Source: Alphaproteobacteria bacterium
Lineage (GTDB): Bacteria > Pseudomonadota > Alphaproteobacteria > Micropepsales > Micropepsaceae
DNA length: 56,417 nt
Reading direction: 5' to 3'
NCBI GenBank assembly: GCA_025924715.1
Contig: JAICHV010000021.1
Span: 1-56,417, forward strand
Part shown: positions 1-8,119 of the stretch, piece by piece
Layout: every line of letters starts with the position of its first letter
How positions within the stretch are numbered: position 1 is the stretch's first letter
Notes under the pieces: generated by a model
What the model was told of the DNA's origin: nothing
The model's database searches: none
The model's input: the letters and a program-made list of their open reading frames with translations, nothing else
Position numbers and translations under genes: made by a program

Positions 1-41
1 CAGCTTGGAAGGCTGTTGCTCTACCATTGAGCTACACCCGC
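1..41 (-). tRNA. tRNA-Gly (anticodon UCC), 5' part only
   Basis: Read on the minus strand, position 41 downward gives a tRNA 5' half: acceptor strand GCGGGTG, a D-arm with AGCTCAATGGTAGAGC, and a seven-base anticodon loop CTTCCAA on a CAGC/GCTG stem. The anticodon is therefore UCC (glycine). The 3' half lies beyond the window edge. It sits 49 bp downstream of tRNA-Tyr on the same strand, so the two are probably cotranscribed. A Tyr-Gly tRNA pair often lies near tuf/secE in proteobacteria, but that neighbour is outside this window. Confidence 0.9.
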
Positions 42-90
42 TTAATCCGAGTCCGTCTCTTCATCCTTTTGCGCTCGTTTGCTTGGCCGT

Positions 91-175
91 TGGTGGAGGG
101 GGTTGGTTTCGAACCAACGTAGGCGTAGCCAACGGATTTACAGTCCGTCCCCTTTAACCACTCGGGCACCCCTCC
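91..175 (-). tRNA. tRNA-Tyr (anticodon GUA)
   Basis: A complete class II tRNA of 85 nt including an encoded CCA end. The acceptor stem is GGAGGGG/CCCCTCC, the anticodon stem is ACGGA/TCCGT around the loop CTGTAAA (anticodon GUA), an extended variable arm follows, and the T-arm contains GTTCGAAC. The long variable arm is expected for bacterial tRNA-Tyr. It decodes UAU and UAC. Confidence 0.96.
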
Positions 176-428
176 ATTTCCAATTTTCCAACTGGTATAA
201 CGGGTTAGACCCAATCACCGGCCGGCGAACAAGCCTCGCCCGGAACTTACGGGACGAGCGAAATTAAGCCTCCAAGGTTTGGCTGCGGATCGCGGGTTAT
301 TGGTCAAATGCACCGGGGTGTCAATAGAGTTTCCCGCGGAAAAGGCCGAAAAAGGCCCCCACGCCCCAGAGCTGCAAAAAGGTGCCTTCAATGCCCAAAA
401 AAGGCAAGGGCTGCAGGTCTCCGTTAAG

Positions 429-449
429 AAAATGACGGTGCGTCATTTT
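429..449. repeat. Perfect 8-bp inverted repeat upstream of rlmB
   Basis: AAAATGAC (429-436) and GTCATTTT (442-449) are separated by five bases. The centre lies about 52 bp before the rlmB start, a position used by operators and activator sites. It could also form a weak hairpin with a short T run, but no gene upstream on the plus strand would need a terminator. An operator reading is an inference. Confidence 0.5.
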
Positions 450-478
450 GAAATTGCTGTGCCGCCGCCAAAACCCTC

Positions 479-484
479 TATAAG
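479..484 (+). promoter_or_regulatory. Candidate -10 element of rlmB (possibly leaderless)
   Basis: TATAAG ends six bases before the rlmB ATG, and no Shine-Dalgarno sequence precedes that ATG. If the hexamer acts as a -10 element, transcription would begin at or next to the start codon and give a leaderless mRNA. The best upstream partner is TTGCTG at 454-459, with a long 19-bp spacer, so the call is tentative. Confidence 0.4.
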
Positions 485-490
485 CCGGCC

Positions 491-1339
491 ATGCGCTCAA
501 AAGCCCCCCAAAAAGACCGCCGTCATTTTTACCCCAAGCCTGCTGCCAAACCGGGCAAGCCGGGGAGCAAGCCGGCGGCACGCGACGGGGGCCAGGCCAA
601 CCGCAACCGCCACGCCAAGCCGGAGAATTGGCTTTACGGGTTGCACAGCGTCCAGGCCGCGCTCGCCAATCCCAGGCGCAAGATCCGCCGCGCCGTCCTC
701 ACCACACGCGCCGCCGAAATCATCGGCGAGGCCGCGCTGGCCGATATCCGCATCGAGCCGGCGGATATGGATGCGATCGGCCGGTTGTTGCCACCCGGCG
801 CGGTGCATCAGGGCGCCGCCCTGGAATGCGATCCCCTGCCCGCCCTCGACCTGGAAGCGATCCTGGAGGCACCCCATAAAGGTCGCCGCGTGGTGCTGGT
901 GCTGGACCAGATTTCCGACCCCCACAATGTCGGCGCCATCCTGCGCACCGCGGCGGCCTTTGGCGTCACCGCCATGGTGGTGCAGGATCGCCATGCCCCT
1001 CCCCAATCGGGCGCGCTGGCCAAAGCCGCCTCGGGCGCGCTGGAAACCGTGCCTTACATCGAGGTGGTCAATATCGCCCGCGCCTTGGACCAATTGGCCG
1101 AACACGGCTTTTGGCGAATTGCGCTGGCGGGCGAAAGCGCCATGCCGCTGACCGATGCCATCAGCGCCGGTGATATCGCCCTGGTGCTGGGCTCGGAAGG
1201 TGACGGCATCCGCCGCCTGGTGCGCGAGCGCTGCGAGGCCTCGGCCTTCATTCCGATTTCCGGGGCGATGGAGAGCCTGAATGTCTCCAACGCGGCTGCC
1301 ATCGCGCTCTACGAACTGAGCCGGGGAACCTCCGGCTGA
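491..1339 (+). CDS. rlmB: 23S rRNA (guanosine-2'-O-)-methyltransferase RlmB, TrmH/SpoU family
   Basis: A SPOUT-class methyltransferase that by family homology 2'-O-methylates G2251 in the peptidyl-transferase loop of 23S rRNA, using S-adenosylmethionine. The 282-residue protein has a basic N-terminal tail of about 45 residues rich in Lys, Arg and Pro. A short substrate-binding domain follows (LYGLHSVQAAL), then the SPOUT domain with motif 1 (LDQISDPHNVGAILRTAAAFG, split here by the reader at ILRT), motif 2 (LVLGSEGDGI) and motif 3 (ESLNVSNAAAIALYE), which forms the trefoil knot. No ribosome-binding site precedes the ATG. It lies next to tRNA genes, a common neighbourhood. A TrmH-family tRNA methyltransferase is the only real alternative. 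Confidence 0.9.
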   Translation: MRSKAPQKDRRHFYPKPAAKPGKPGSKPAARDGGQANRNRHAKPENWLYGLHSVQAALANPRRKIRRAVLTTRAAEIIGEAALADIRIEPADMDAIGRLLPPGAVHQGAALECDPLPALDLEAILEAPHKGRRVVLVLDQISDPHNVGAILRTAAAFGVTAMVVQDRHAPPQSGALAKAASGALETVPYIEVVNIARALDQLAEHGFWRIALAGESAMPLTDAISAGDIALVLGSEGDGIRRLVRERCEASAFIPISGAMESLNVSNAAAIALYELSRGTSG

Positions 1340-1375
1340 CCTGTCTGTTATCTGGCCAGGTTCACGGAGGTTTTC

Positions 1376-1456
1376 ATGCGCTCGGTACTGCTGTGGGCGA
1401 TCGGAATTCCGATTCCCCTTATCATCTTGCTGTGGCTGTTCACCGGCCACGCCTGA
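1376..1456 (+). CDS. 26-residue single-span membrane peptide
   Basis: A micro-ORF with a good Shine-Dalgarno sequence (ACGGAGG ending six bases before ATG). It encodes 26 residues: a short N-terminus (MRSVLLW), a hydrophobic core with the motif GIPIP followed by LIILLWLF, and a short tail. I recall very similar hypothetical peptides (GIPIP-type) in other alphaproteobacteria, but no function is known to me. It starts 36 bp after rlmB and is followed directly by a strong terminator, so it probably shares the rlmB transcript. Confidence 0.65.
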   Translation: MRSVLLWAIGIPIPLIILLWLFTGHA

Positions 1457-1462
1457 CAAAGG

Positions 1463-1486
1463 GCCCGCCCAACGGCGGGCTTTTTT
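1463..1486 (+). terminator. Rho-independent terminator after rlmB and the 26-residue peptide
   Basis: A 7-bp GC stem (GCCCGCC at 1463-1469, GGCGGGC at 1474-1480) closes a four-base loop and is followed by six T residues. The opposite strand has only a short T tract, so termination of parC from the other side would be weaker. Confidence 0.88.
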
Positions 1487-1501
1487 ATCGCGCGATAAGG
1501 A

Positions 1502-3748
1502 TCAAGCGGCGAATTTCTTCGACCGCGCCCAGCCCTGGGGCACGATGCGCCCCGCCTGGGCGCGTTCGCCTTTCCACTCCTTGAGATCGGATGGCCCAAA
1601 CAGCCGCCCATTCTCGTCCTTGAGGCCTTCTTTCCAGACAAAGCTGGTGGCGTCGAGCAGGCCTCCGTCCTTGTATTTCTGAAGATAGACGCCCTGGCCG
1701 CGCGCCATCTCGGGAACCTCGCTCAAGGGGAAGATCAGCATTTTGCGATTGTCGCCGACCACGGCGATGCTGTCGCCTTCCACGGGGCGCGCCACCATCG
1801 CCTCCACGCCGGGCTTGACGTTAAGCACCCGCTTGCCGCCGCGGGTCATGGCGATGGCGTCGTCTTCATTGGTGATGAAGCCATGGCCGGAACTGGCGGC
1901 GAGCAGCAATTTGCGTCCCGGCACGTGCACGAACATTCGCGCGATATCGGCTTCGGGCGGCAGATCGATAAAGCTGCGGATCGCCTCGCCATTGCCGCGC
2001 CCGCCCGGAAGCTTCGAGCAATCCAGCGTGAAGAAGCGGCCATCGGTCGCCAGTAGCATCAATTTGTCGGTGGTCTGGGCCTGAATCCAGAAACGTTCGC
2101 GGTCGCCCTCGCGATATTTGACGGCGTCGGAAGGCTCCTGATGGCCTTTCATCGCCCGTATCCACAACTTCTCGGAGCAGACGATGGTGATCGGCTCTTT
2201 TTCCACCGCGGCGGCCAGTTCGACCGCTTCCTCGGCCAGCGCCGACAGCGTTTCGATGTCGCGGGCGCCGGCGATTTCGGTGCGCCGCTTGCCGATCTTG
2301 GTTTTGCCGCCGAATTTGGCGTCGATTTCGCGCACCTCGGCGATCAGCTTTTCCGCCCGCAATTTGTCGGAGCCCAGCAATCTGGTCAGCTCCTTGTGTT
2401 CCTTGGTCAGATCCGCGTGTTCGCCGCGGATTTCCATTTCCTCCAGCTTGCGCAAGGCGCGCAGGCGCATATTGAGAATGGCTTCGGCCTGCACATCGGT
2501 GAGCGTGAACGCCTTGATCAGTTTGGGCTTGGGGTCGTCCTCGGTCCGGATGATCTTGATCACCTTGTCGAGGTTCAGGAATACCGCGAGATAGCCTTCG
2601 AGCACTTCCAGCCGGGCACGGATCTTCTCCAGCCGGTGGCGCGAGCGCCGCTCCAGCACATCATGGCGATGATCGATAAAGGCCTGCAGCGCCTCTTTCA
2701 GGCTCATCACCCCGGGCACCTGGCCCTTGTCGAGGACATTGAGATTGAGCGGAATGCGCACTTCCAGATCGCTGGAGCGGAACAGTTGTTCCATCAGCAG
2801 ATTGGCGTCCACCGTGCGGTTCTTGGGCGACAGCACGATGCGGATGTCTTCCGCGCTTTCGTCATGAATATCGTCCAGCAAGGGAAGTTTTTTCTGCTCC
2901 AACAATTCGGCGATGCGTTCAATCAGCTTGGCCTTTTGCACCTGATAAGGGATTTCGGTGATGACGATCTGATAGACTCCCCGCGCGCCTTCTTCCTTTT
3001 CCCAGCGCGCCCGCAGACGAAAACCGCCGCGGCCGGTCTTGTAAGCCTCGGCAATGGCCGCATGGTCCTCGACCAGGATGCCGCCGGTGGGGAAATCCGG
3101 TCCCTTGACGAACTTCAGCAGGCTGCGGTCCTGCAGATTGGGATTTTCAATCATCGCCACCAGGGCGCCGCAAAGCTCGCCCAGATTGTGGGGGGGAATA
3201 TTGGTGGCCATGCCGACCGCGATGCCGGACGAGCCGTTGGCCAGCAGATTGGGGAAGGCGGCCGGCAGCACCACCGGCTCGCGGCCTTCATTGTCGTAAG
3301 TCGGGCGAAAATCTATAGCGTCTTCGTCCAGCCCATCGAGCAGCGCGCCCGCCGCTTCAGTCAGGCGGCTTTCGGTGTAGCGCATGGCGGCGGCATTATC
3401 GCCATCGACATTGCCGAAATTGCCCTGGCCATCGACCAGCGGATAGCGCACCGCGAAATCCTGGGCCAGCCGCACCAGCGCATCATAGATCGCCTGGTCG
3501 CCATGGGGATGGTAAGAGCCCATCACATCGCCGACCACCTTGGCGCTTTTCTTGAAAGTGGAATTGGGGTCCAGCCGCAACAGGCGCATGCCATAGAGAA
3601 TGCGCCGATGCACAGGCTTGAGGCCGTCGCGCGCATCGGGGAGCGCCCGCTGGGTGATGGTGGAGAGTGCATAGGCCAGATAGCGCTCGGCAAGCGCCTT
3701 GGTCAGCGGCTCGGAACGGATATCGTCGGGCAGGAGTGCGGTGGCCAT
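1502..3748 (-). CDS. parC: DNA topoisomerase IV subunit A
   Basis: Type IIA topoisomerase subunit that cuts and rejoins DNA and, with ParE, decatenates daughter chromosomes. The 748-residue protein starts with the winged-helix breakage-reunion domain. The catalytic Tyr124 lies in AAMRYTE, preceded by the [12 protein letters not shown] segment; the long coiled region and C-terminal beta-pinwheel follow. The quinolone-determining stretch reads [14 protein letters not shown], so the position matching E. coli Ser80 is Gln85. The short C-terminal domain and the ParC-type motifs separate it from GyrA. It is the last gene of the block coming down from rsh, ten bases after recO. Confidence 0.94.
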   Translation of the reverse strand: MATALLPDDIRSEPLTKALAERYLAYALSTITQRALPDARDGLKPVHRRILYGMRLLRLDPNSTFKKSAKVVGDVMGSYHPHGDQAIYDALVRLAQDFAVRYPLVDGQGNFGNVDGDNAAAMRYTESRLTEAAGALLDGLDEDAIDFRPTYDNEGREPVVLPAAFPNLLANGSSGIAVGMATNIPPHNLGELCGALVAMIENPNLQDRSLLKFVKGPDFPTGGILVEDHAAIAEAYKTGRGGFRLRARWEKEEGARGVYQIVITEIPYQVQKAKLIERIAELLEQKKLPLLDDIHDESAEDIRIVLSPKNRTVDANLLMEQLFRSSDLEVRIPLNLNVLDKGQVPGVMSLKEALQAFIDHRHDVLERRSRHRLEKIRARLEVLEGYLAVFLNLDKVIKIIRTEDDPKPKLIKAFTLTDVQAEAILNMRLRALRKLEEMEIRGEHADLTKEHKELTRLLGSDKLRAEKLIAEVREIDAKFGGKTKIGKRRTEIAGARDIETLSALAEEAVELAAAVEKEPITIVCSEKLWIRAMKGHQEPSDAVKYREGDRERFWIQAQTTDKLMLLATDGRFFTLDCSKLPGGRGNGEAIRSFIDLPPEADIARMFVHVPGRKLLLAASSGHGFITNEDDAIAMTRGGKRVLNVKPGVEAMVARPVEGDSIAVVGDNRKMLIFPLSEVPEMARGQGVYLQKYKDGGLLDATSFVWKEGLKDENGRLFGPSDLKEWKGERAQAGRIVPQGWARSKKFAA

Positions 3749-3757
3749 GGTGCTGAT

Positions 3758-4483
3758 TTATTCCGATTCGGGGCCCGCGAGCGCATCCAAGCGCGCCCTG
3801 GCCTGCGGCATCTGGCGGCCATGCGGTTCCAGCACCCGGGCCAGCAGGAAATAGCCGGTCAGTTTGAGCCCGGCCCGTATCGCCGCCGCATCGGGATAAT
3901 TCTGCGAGCCCAGCAGAAAAGCGGGGAGCTTGAGGAGTTTCTCCGCATAATCCGCGCCGGCGGCGCGCGACACCGCCCGTCCGCTGCGCGGCGAGACATA
4001 AATCAGATCATCGTCCTGGCCGGTGGCGGCGCAAGCGGAAAGGTCTAGGCCGAAGCCCAAGGCTTCCAGCAGGCCTGCCTCCCAGCGCACATAAAGCGGC
4101 GCCCAATGGGCGAAATCTTCGCGCGCCATTGCGTCCAGCAGGATGATTGCGGCATCGAACAGCGGGGGATAGGCCTGATGTTCGGGCAGCGCCGCGCCCG
4201 CCACGGCGGTGAAGGCGTTGAGACCGCCCAGCGCCTCGCGGCTTTCCATCAACGCGCCCGCCCGGGCCTGCGCCAGTTCCAAAGTGTAGCTGCCCAAATG
4301 TTCGGGCAGCCGCCCCCGCCAATGCGCCGACAACCCATTGCCGGGCTGCAGCGCGCCGCGGGCCCGCGCCCCGCGCACCAAGCCGCTATGGCGGCCATGC
4401 TCGCGGGTCAGAAGATCGGCAACGGCGCTGCTCTCGCCATGCCGGCGGGAAGAAAGCACAATGGCGTGGTCGGTCCATTCCAT
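3758..4483 (-). CDS. recO: DNA repair protein RecO
   Basis: Recombination mediator of the RecFOR pathway that anneals strands and loads RecA onto SSB-coated DNA. The 241-residue length is normal. The N-terminal OB fold begins MEWTDHAIVLSSRRHGE, and a helical C-terminal domain contains the family motif DLIYVSPRSGRAVS. The four-cysteine zinc site known from some RecO proteins is absent (one Cys only in that segment), as I would expect for many alphaproteobacterial forms. It follows era with a 70-bp gap. recF lies at the other end of this window. Confidence 0.9.
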   Translation of the reverse strand: MEWTDHAIVLSSRRHGESSAVADLLTREHGRHSGLVRGARARGALQPGNGLSAHWRGRLPEHLGSYTLELAQARAGALMESREALGGLNAFTAVAGAALPEHQAYPPLFDAAIILLDAMAREDFAHWAPLYVRWEAGLLEALGFGLDLSACAATGQDDDLIYVSPRSGRAVSRAAGADYAEKLLKLPAFLLGSQNYPDAAAIRAGLKLTGYFLLARVLEPHGRQMPQARARLDALAGPESE

Positions 4484-4553
4484 GGCTAGGGCGAGTTACT
4501 TCTGATCAGGTGCATAGAACAAGCCCCCTCACACTTTTTGCAGCGGAGACGTC

Positions 4554-5468
4554 TCACTCTTTCGGAAAGTCCAGACCGATTTCTCGGTAATGTTCGCGGT
4601 TGTCCGCCCAGTCCTCGCGCACTTTGACGAACAGGAACAGATGGACGCGGCGCTGGAAGATGTCTTCCATCTCGGCCCGGGCCAATTCGCCGATTTTCTT
4701 GATGGTGGCCCCGCCCTTGCCCAGGGCGATGGCCTTCTGGCCCTCGCGCTGGACATAGATCACCTGGTCGATGCGGACCGAACCGTCCTGGCGCTCTTCC
4801 CATTTTTCGGTTTCCACCGCGCTGGCATAGGGCAGTTCGTCATGCAGGCGCAGATAGATTTTTTCGCGGGTGACCTCGGCGGCCAGCAGGCGTGAGGGAA
4901 TATCGGCAGCCTGGTCTTCCGGATAAAGCCAGGGGCCTTCGGGCATGCGCGCCGCCACCCAGCCGGCGACATCGCCGACGCCCTCGCCCGTCAGCGCCGA
5001 AACCAGAAACACGTCTTCAAAGCCGCCGCGATATTTTTCCACCAAAGGCAACAGATCGGTGCGCTTCATGCCGTCGATCTTGTTGAGTACCAGCGCCGAT
5101 GTCTTGCCTTTGAGATTTTTCAGCCCTTCCAGGATGGCATCGGTGTCGCGGGCCGCCAAGCTTTGCGGGCTCACGACCAGATCGGCGGCATCGACCACCA
5201 GCAGGATGGCTTCGGAATCCTCTGCCCCGGCCCAGGCGGCGCCCACCATGGCACGATCCAGCCTTCGGCGCGGCTTGAAGATGCCGGGCGTATCCACAAA
5301 TACGATCTGGGTCTCGCCTTTGATGGCGACACCACGCACCGCCATGCGGGTGGTCTGCACCTTGGGTGTGACGATGGCGACCTTGGTGCCCACCAGCGCG
5401 TTGGTGAGGGTGGATTTGCCGGCATTGGGCGCGCCCAGGATGGCGCAGAAACCGCAGCGTGTGGTCAT
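4554..5468 (-). CDS. era: GTPase Era
   Basis: Essential GTPase that binds the 3' end of 16S rRNA and helps mature the 30S subunit. The 304 residues carry G1 GAPNAGKST at 12-20, a switch region TTRMAVRG, G3 DTPG, G4 NKID and a C-terminal KH domain containing KAIALGKGGATIKKIGE. The start MTTRCGFCAILG was chosen because it aligns with the family; the upstream open frame runs into rnc. It starts 13 bp after the rnc stop, a classic rnc-era pair. Confidence 0.94.
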   Translation of the reverse strand: MTTRCGFCAILGAPNAGKSTLTNALVGTKVAIVTPKVQTTRMAVRGVAIKGETQIVFVDTPGIFKPRRRLDRAMVGAAWAGAEDSEAILLVVDAADLVVSPQSLAARDTDAILEGLKNLKGKTSALVLNKIDGMKRTDLLPLVEKYRGGFEDVFLVSALTGEGVGDVAGWVAARMPEGPWLYPEDQAADIPSRLLAAEVTREKIYLRLHDELPYASAVETEKWEERQDGSVRIDQVIYVQREGQKAIALGKGGATIKKIGELARAEMEDIFQRRVHLFLFVKVREDWADNREHYREIGLDFPKE

Positions 5469-5481
5469 GCCTGTAGGTCCC

Positions 5482-6168
5482 TCACCCGCCGACCTTGGCC
5501 AGAAATTTGGCGGCCGCATTCTGTTCGGCTTCGCGTTTGGAGCCGCCTTCGCCCTGCTCCGCGGCAAAACCCGTGATTTCCACCTGGACCACGAAATGCG
5601 GCGCATGATCTGGCCCGCTGCGCGTCACCAGGGTGTAAGCCGGGGCTTGGCCGCCGCGCTCCTTGCTTTGGGTCCATTCCTGCAGCCGGGTCTTGGGATC
5701 GCGGGCTTCGCCGTCGCCGGCCTCGAAATCCCAATGCTTTTCGATGAAGCCGCGCGCCGCCGCCATGCCGCCGTCCAGATACAGCGCGGCAAGCACCGCT
5801 TCCATGGCGCTGCCGACAATCGGACCGCGGCCGCGGCCGCCCCCGCCCGACAACTCCGAGCGGGTCAGGGCCAGATGGTCCCACAGCCCGATCGCTTCGC
5901 CCACTTTGGCGCAGGCTTCCCATCGCACCAAGGCATGCACGCGCCGCGTCAGGGCGCCTTCATCCTCGCGGGGGAAACGTTTGTAGAGTTCTTCGCACAC
6001 CACCAGCCCCAGCACCCGGTCGCCGAGAAATTCCAGCCGCTCATTGGAGCATGCCGCATCGGCGCCCGCATGGGTCAAGGCGCGGCTCAATAGCGCGCGA
6101 TCGGTGAAATGATGGCCCAACCGCTCTTCCAGATCGGCGGTTTTCCGTTCCGGGGCCAATTTAGTCAA
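5482..6168 (-). CDS. rnc: Ribonuclease III
   Basis: Double-strand-specific endoribonuclease for rRNA processing and mRNA turnover. The 228 residues have the signature NERLEFLGD (42-50), an RNase III domain, and a C-terminal dsRNA-binding domain ending GSKREAEQNAAAKFLAKVGG. Glu43, Glu46, Asp50 and Glu123 match E. coli Glu38, Glu41, Asp45 and Glu117. The residue matching the metal ligand Asp114 is Ser120 (GSAMEA where GDxxEA or ADxxEA is usual). A glycine- and arginine-rich loop (SGGGGRGRG) stands just before it. The gene overlaps the lepB stop by 8 bp. Confidence 0.92.
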   Translation of the reverse strand: MTKLAPERKTADLEERLGHHFTDRALLSRALTHAGADAACSNERLEFLGDRVLGLVVCEELYKRFPREDEGALTRRVHALVRWEACAKVGEAIGLWDHLALTRSELSGGGGRGRGPIVGSAMEAVLAALYLDGGMAAARGFIEKHWDFEAGDGEARDPKTRLQEWTQSKERGGQAPAYTLVTRSGPDHAPHFVVQVEITGFAAEQGEGGSKREAEQNAAAKFLAKVGG

Positions 6169-6925
6169 TCAAAGTCAGCAGCCGCGAATAGCGCACCGCG
6201 AAGGGCCATTTCCAGACTTCCCAGAAATGGGCGCTGCCATTGGTCGAGAAGAAACGGATCAGCGCCTTGCCTTCCAGATTTTCGGCCGGCACGAAGCCGA
6301 CTTGCTGGCGGCTGTCGTCGGAATTGTCCCGGTTATCGCCCATCATGAAATAATGGCCGGCCGGCACGATATAGACATCGGTGTTGTCTTCCGGGCTTTC
6401 CGGATCGCGGTCGAGCACCAGATAGGATTTTCCGCCCGGCAGGGTCTCGCGATATTGCGGCACCTTGTGCTCCACCCCATCGACGGTCTCGACGTAATCC
6501 TGGACCCTCACTTTGGGAATGGGTTTGTCGTTCAGCCAAAGCACCCCGTCCTTCATCTGGATGCGGTCGCCGGGCATGCCGATCAGGCGCTTGATGAAGT
6601 CGGTGGAATTGTCTTGCGGATATTTGAAGACGATGACGTCGCCGCGCGAGGGCGAGATATTGGGGAACCGCCCATGCAGGGAAGGCCCGATGGGGCCGGC
6701 CCCGAAGGGGAAGGTATAGCGGCTATAGCCATAGGCGAATTTCTCGACGAAGAGATAATCGCCGACCATCAGCGTCGCCTCCATCGAGGCGGACGGAATG
6801 TTGAAAGGCTGGAACAGGAAAGTGCGAATGCCGATGGCGATGAGGCCGGCATAAATCACGGTCTTGGCGAGTTCGAGCCAGGAATCTCCCTGGGCGGCCT
6901 GTTGCGAGTTGGTCGGCATGTCCAT
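6161..6925 (-). CDS. lepB: Signal peptidase I
   Basis: Membrane serine protease that removes signal peptides from Sec and Tat substrates. From the chosen start (MDMPTNSQQA) the protein has 254 residues. One N-terminal membrane span (about 18-38) precedes the catalytic Ser47 in NIPSASME. The general-base Lys112 is in DFIKRLIGMPGD, and box E reads GDNRDNSDDSR. An in-frame ATG 63 bases further upstream exists but would add a proline-rich tail absent from the family. Followed by rnc, the usual lepB-rnc-era order. Confidence 0.92.
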   Translation of the reverse strand: MDMPTNSQQAAQGDSWLELAKTVIYAGLIAIGIRTFLFQPFNIPSASMEATLMVGDYLFVEKFAYGYSRYTFPFGAGPIGPSLHGRFPNISPSRGDVIVFKYPQDNSTDFIKRLIGMPGDRIQMKDGVLWLNDKPIPKVRVQDYVETVDGVEHKVPQYRETLPGGKSYLVLDRDPESPEDNTDVYIVPAGHYFMMGDNRDNSDDSRQQVGFVPAENLEGKALIRFFSTNGSAHFWEVWKWPFAVRYSRLLTLID

Positions 6926-6995
6926 CAAAGGTTCCGGTTGAGGGGATCGGGGCGACAGAAACGGCTCCAAGCCCGGCCTGTCAAGCACTTCCTTG

Positions 6996-7397
6996 TTAAT
7001 CTTGGCGCAGAGCGGAAATGATCACAATGGCTTGGGCCATGGGAAAATCATCGGTGATGGAAAGATCGATCTTCGCCACATGACCCGGCGGGGTGATCGC
7101 TTCCAGCCGCTTCAGCGCGCCGCCGGTCAGCGCCATGCTGGGCTTGCCGCCCGGCAGGTTCACCACGCCCATGTCGCGCCAATAGACGCCGCGGTTGAGC
7201 CCGGTTCCCAAAGCCTTGGCGCAAGCCTCCTTGGCGGCGAAGCGCTTGGCATAGGAGGCGGCGCGCTGGGCACGGCTTTCCGATTTGGCCCGCTCGATAT
7301 CGGTATAGAGCCGGGCAATGAAGCGCTCACCATGCCGCGCCAAGGTTGCCTCGATGCGGCGAATGTCGATCAGGTCGCTGCCGAGGCCCAGGATCAT
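6996..7397 (-). CDS. acpS: Holo-[acyl-carrier-protein] synthase
   Basis: Transfers the 4'-phosphopantetheine arm from CoA to apo-ACP and so activates fatty-acid synthesis. The 133 residues include the metal-binding GSDLIDI (Asp8) and [15 protein letters not shown] (Glu57), the two signatures of the AcpS-type transferase. Its ATG overlaps the pdxJ TGA in an ATGA, so translation is probably coupled. Confidence 0.93.
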   Translation of the reverse strand: MILGLGSDLIDIRRIEATLARHGERFIARLYTDIERAKSESRAQRAASYAKRFAAKEACAKALGTGLNRGVYWRDMGVVNLPGGKPSMALTGGALKRLEAITPPGHVAKIDLSITDDFPMAQAIVIISALRQD

Positions 7398-8119
7398 CGC
7401 GCCCTATCCATGCATTCGCGCATGCGGGCCATGGCATTCGTCAGCCCGACGAACATAGCCTCGCCGATCAGGAAATGACCGATATTGAGTTCGACGAGAT
7501 GAGGGATGGCGGCAATCGCGCCGACATTTTCATAAGTGAGGCCATGGCCGGCGTGGATTTCGAGCCCGATATCGGCACCGAATTCGGCACCGTTGCGGAT
7601 ATGCTTGAGGAGTTTTTCGCGGTGTTCGCCTTGGGCATTGGCATAGGCCCCCGTGTGCAGCTCCACCACCGGCGCCCCCAATTCGCGTGCGGCGTCGATC
7701 TGCTTGCGATCGGGCTCGATGAACATGGAGACCCGAATGCCTGCAGCCTTCAATTGCGTCACGATGGGCTTCAGCCGGTCAAAGTGACTGATAATGTCGA
7801 TGCCGCCTTCGGTGGTGCGCTCCTCGCGCTTTTCCGGCACGACGCAGGCGGCATGCGGCTTGTGTTTCAAGGCGATCGCCAGCATCTCCGGCGTCGCCGC
7901 CATTTCCAGATTGAGCGGAATTTTGAGCCCCTGGGACAGCCGGGCAATGTCGTCGTCGGAGATATGGCGCCGGTCTTCGCGCAGATGCGCGGTGATGCCG
8001 TCGGCGCCGGCTTCCTGCGCCAGCAGCGCGGCACGCATCGGATCGGGATTGTCGCCGCCGCGCGCGTTGCGCACCGTGGCGACATGATCGATGTTTATGC
8101 CGAGGCGCAGCTTTTTCAC
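7394..8119 (-). CDS. pdxJ: Pyridoxine 5'-phosphate synthase
   Basis: Condenses 1-deoxy-D-xylulose 5-phosphate with 3-amino-2-oxopropyl phosphate, the ring-closing step of DXP-dependent vitamin B6 synthesis. The 241-residue TIM barrel starts [19 protein letters not shown], and has [12 protein letters not shown] and a C-terminal [13 protein letters not shown] phosphate-binding end. The start is GTG at 8119, with AAGGG six to seven bases upstream. That GTG overlaps the stop of the DUF4431 gene as GTGA. acpS follows directly, the common pdxJ-acpS pair. Confidence 0.93.
   Translation of the reverse strand: MKKLRLGINIDHVATVRNARGGDNPDPMRAALLAQEAGADGITAHLREDRRHISDDDIARLSQGLKIPLNLEMAATPEMLAIALKHKPHAACVVPEKREERTTEGGIDIISHFDRLKPIVTQLKAAGIRVSMFIEPDRKQIDAARELGAPVVELHTGAYANAQGEHREKLLKHIRNGAEFGADIGLEIHAGHGLTYENVGAIAAIPHLVELNIGHFLIGEAMFVGLTNAMARMRECMDRAR

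Larger units (their letters stand above)
176..490. other. Intergenic region between tRNA-Tyr and rlmB
   Basis: A 315-bp gap between a minus-strand tRNA gene and a plus-strand CDS, so it should carry divergent promoters. It contains four AAAAAGG-type runs between about 338 and 412 (spacing irregular), a perfect 8-bp inverted repeat at 429-449, and a TATAAG hexamer at 479-484 directly before rlmB. I see no convincing ORF; the reading frame open from 279 lacks a ribosome-binding site and overlaps rlmB out of frame. Confidence 0.6.

Noticed and set aside
279..1151. 290-codon open frame overlapping rlmB
   Set aside because: Out of frame with rlmB for most of its length, arginine/proline-rich, no start signal.
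2141..4048. 635-codon open frame antisense to parC and recO
   Set aside because: Runs across two well-identified genes on the other strand, with a low-complexity His/Gln/Gly/Arg translation typical of antisense shadows.
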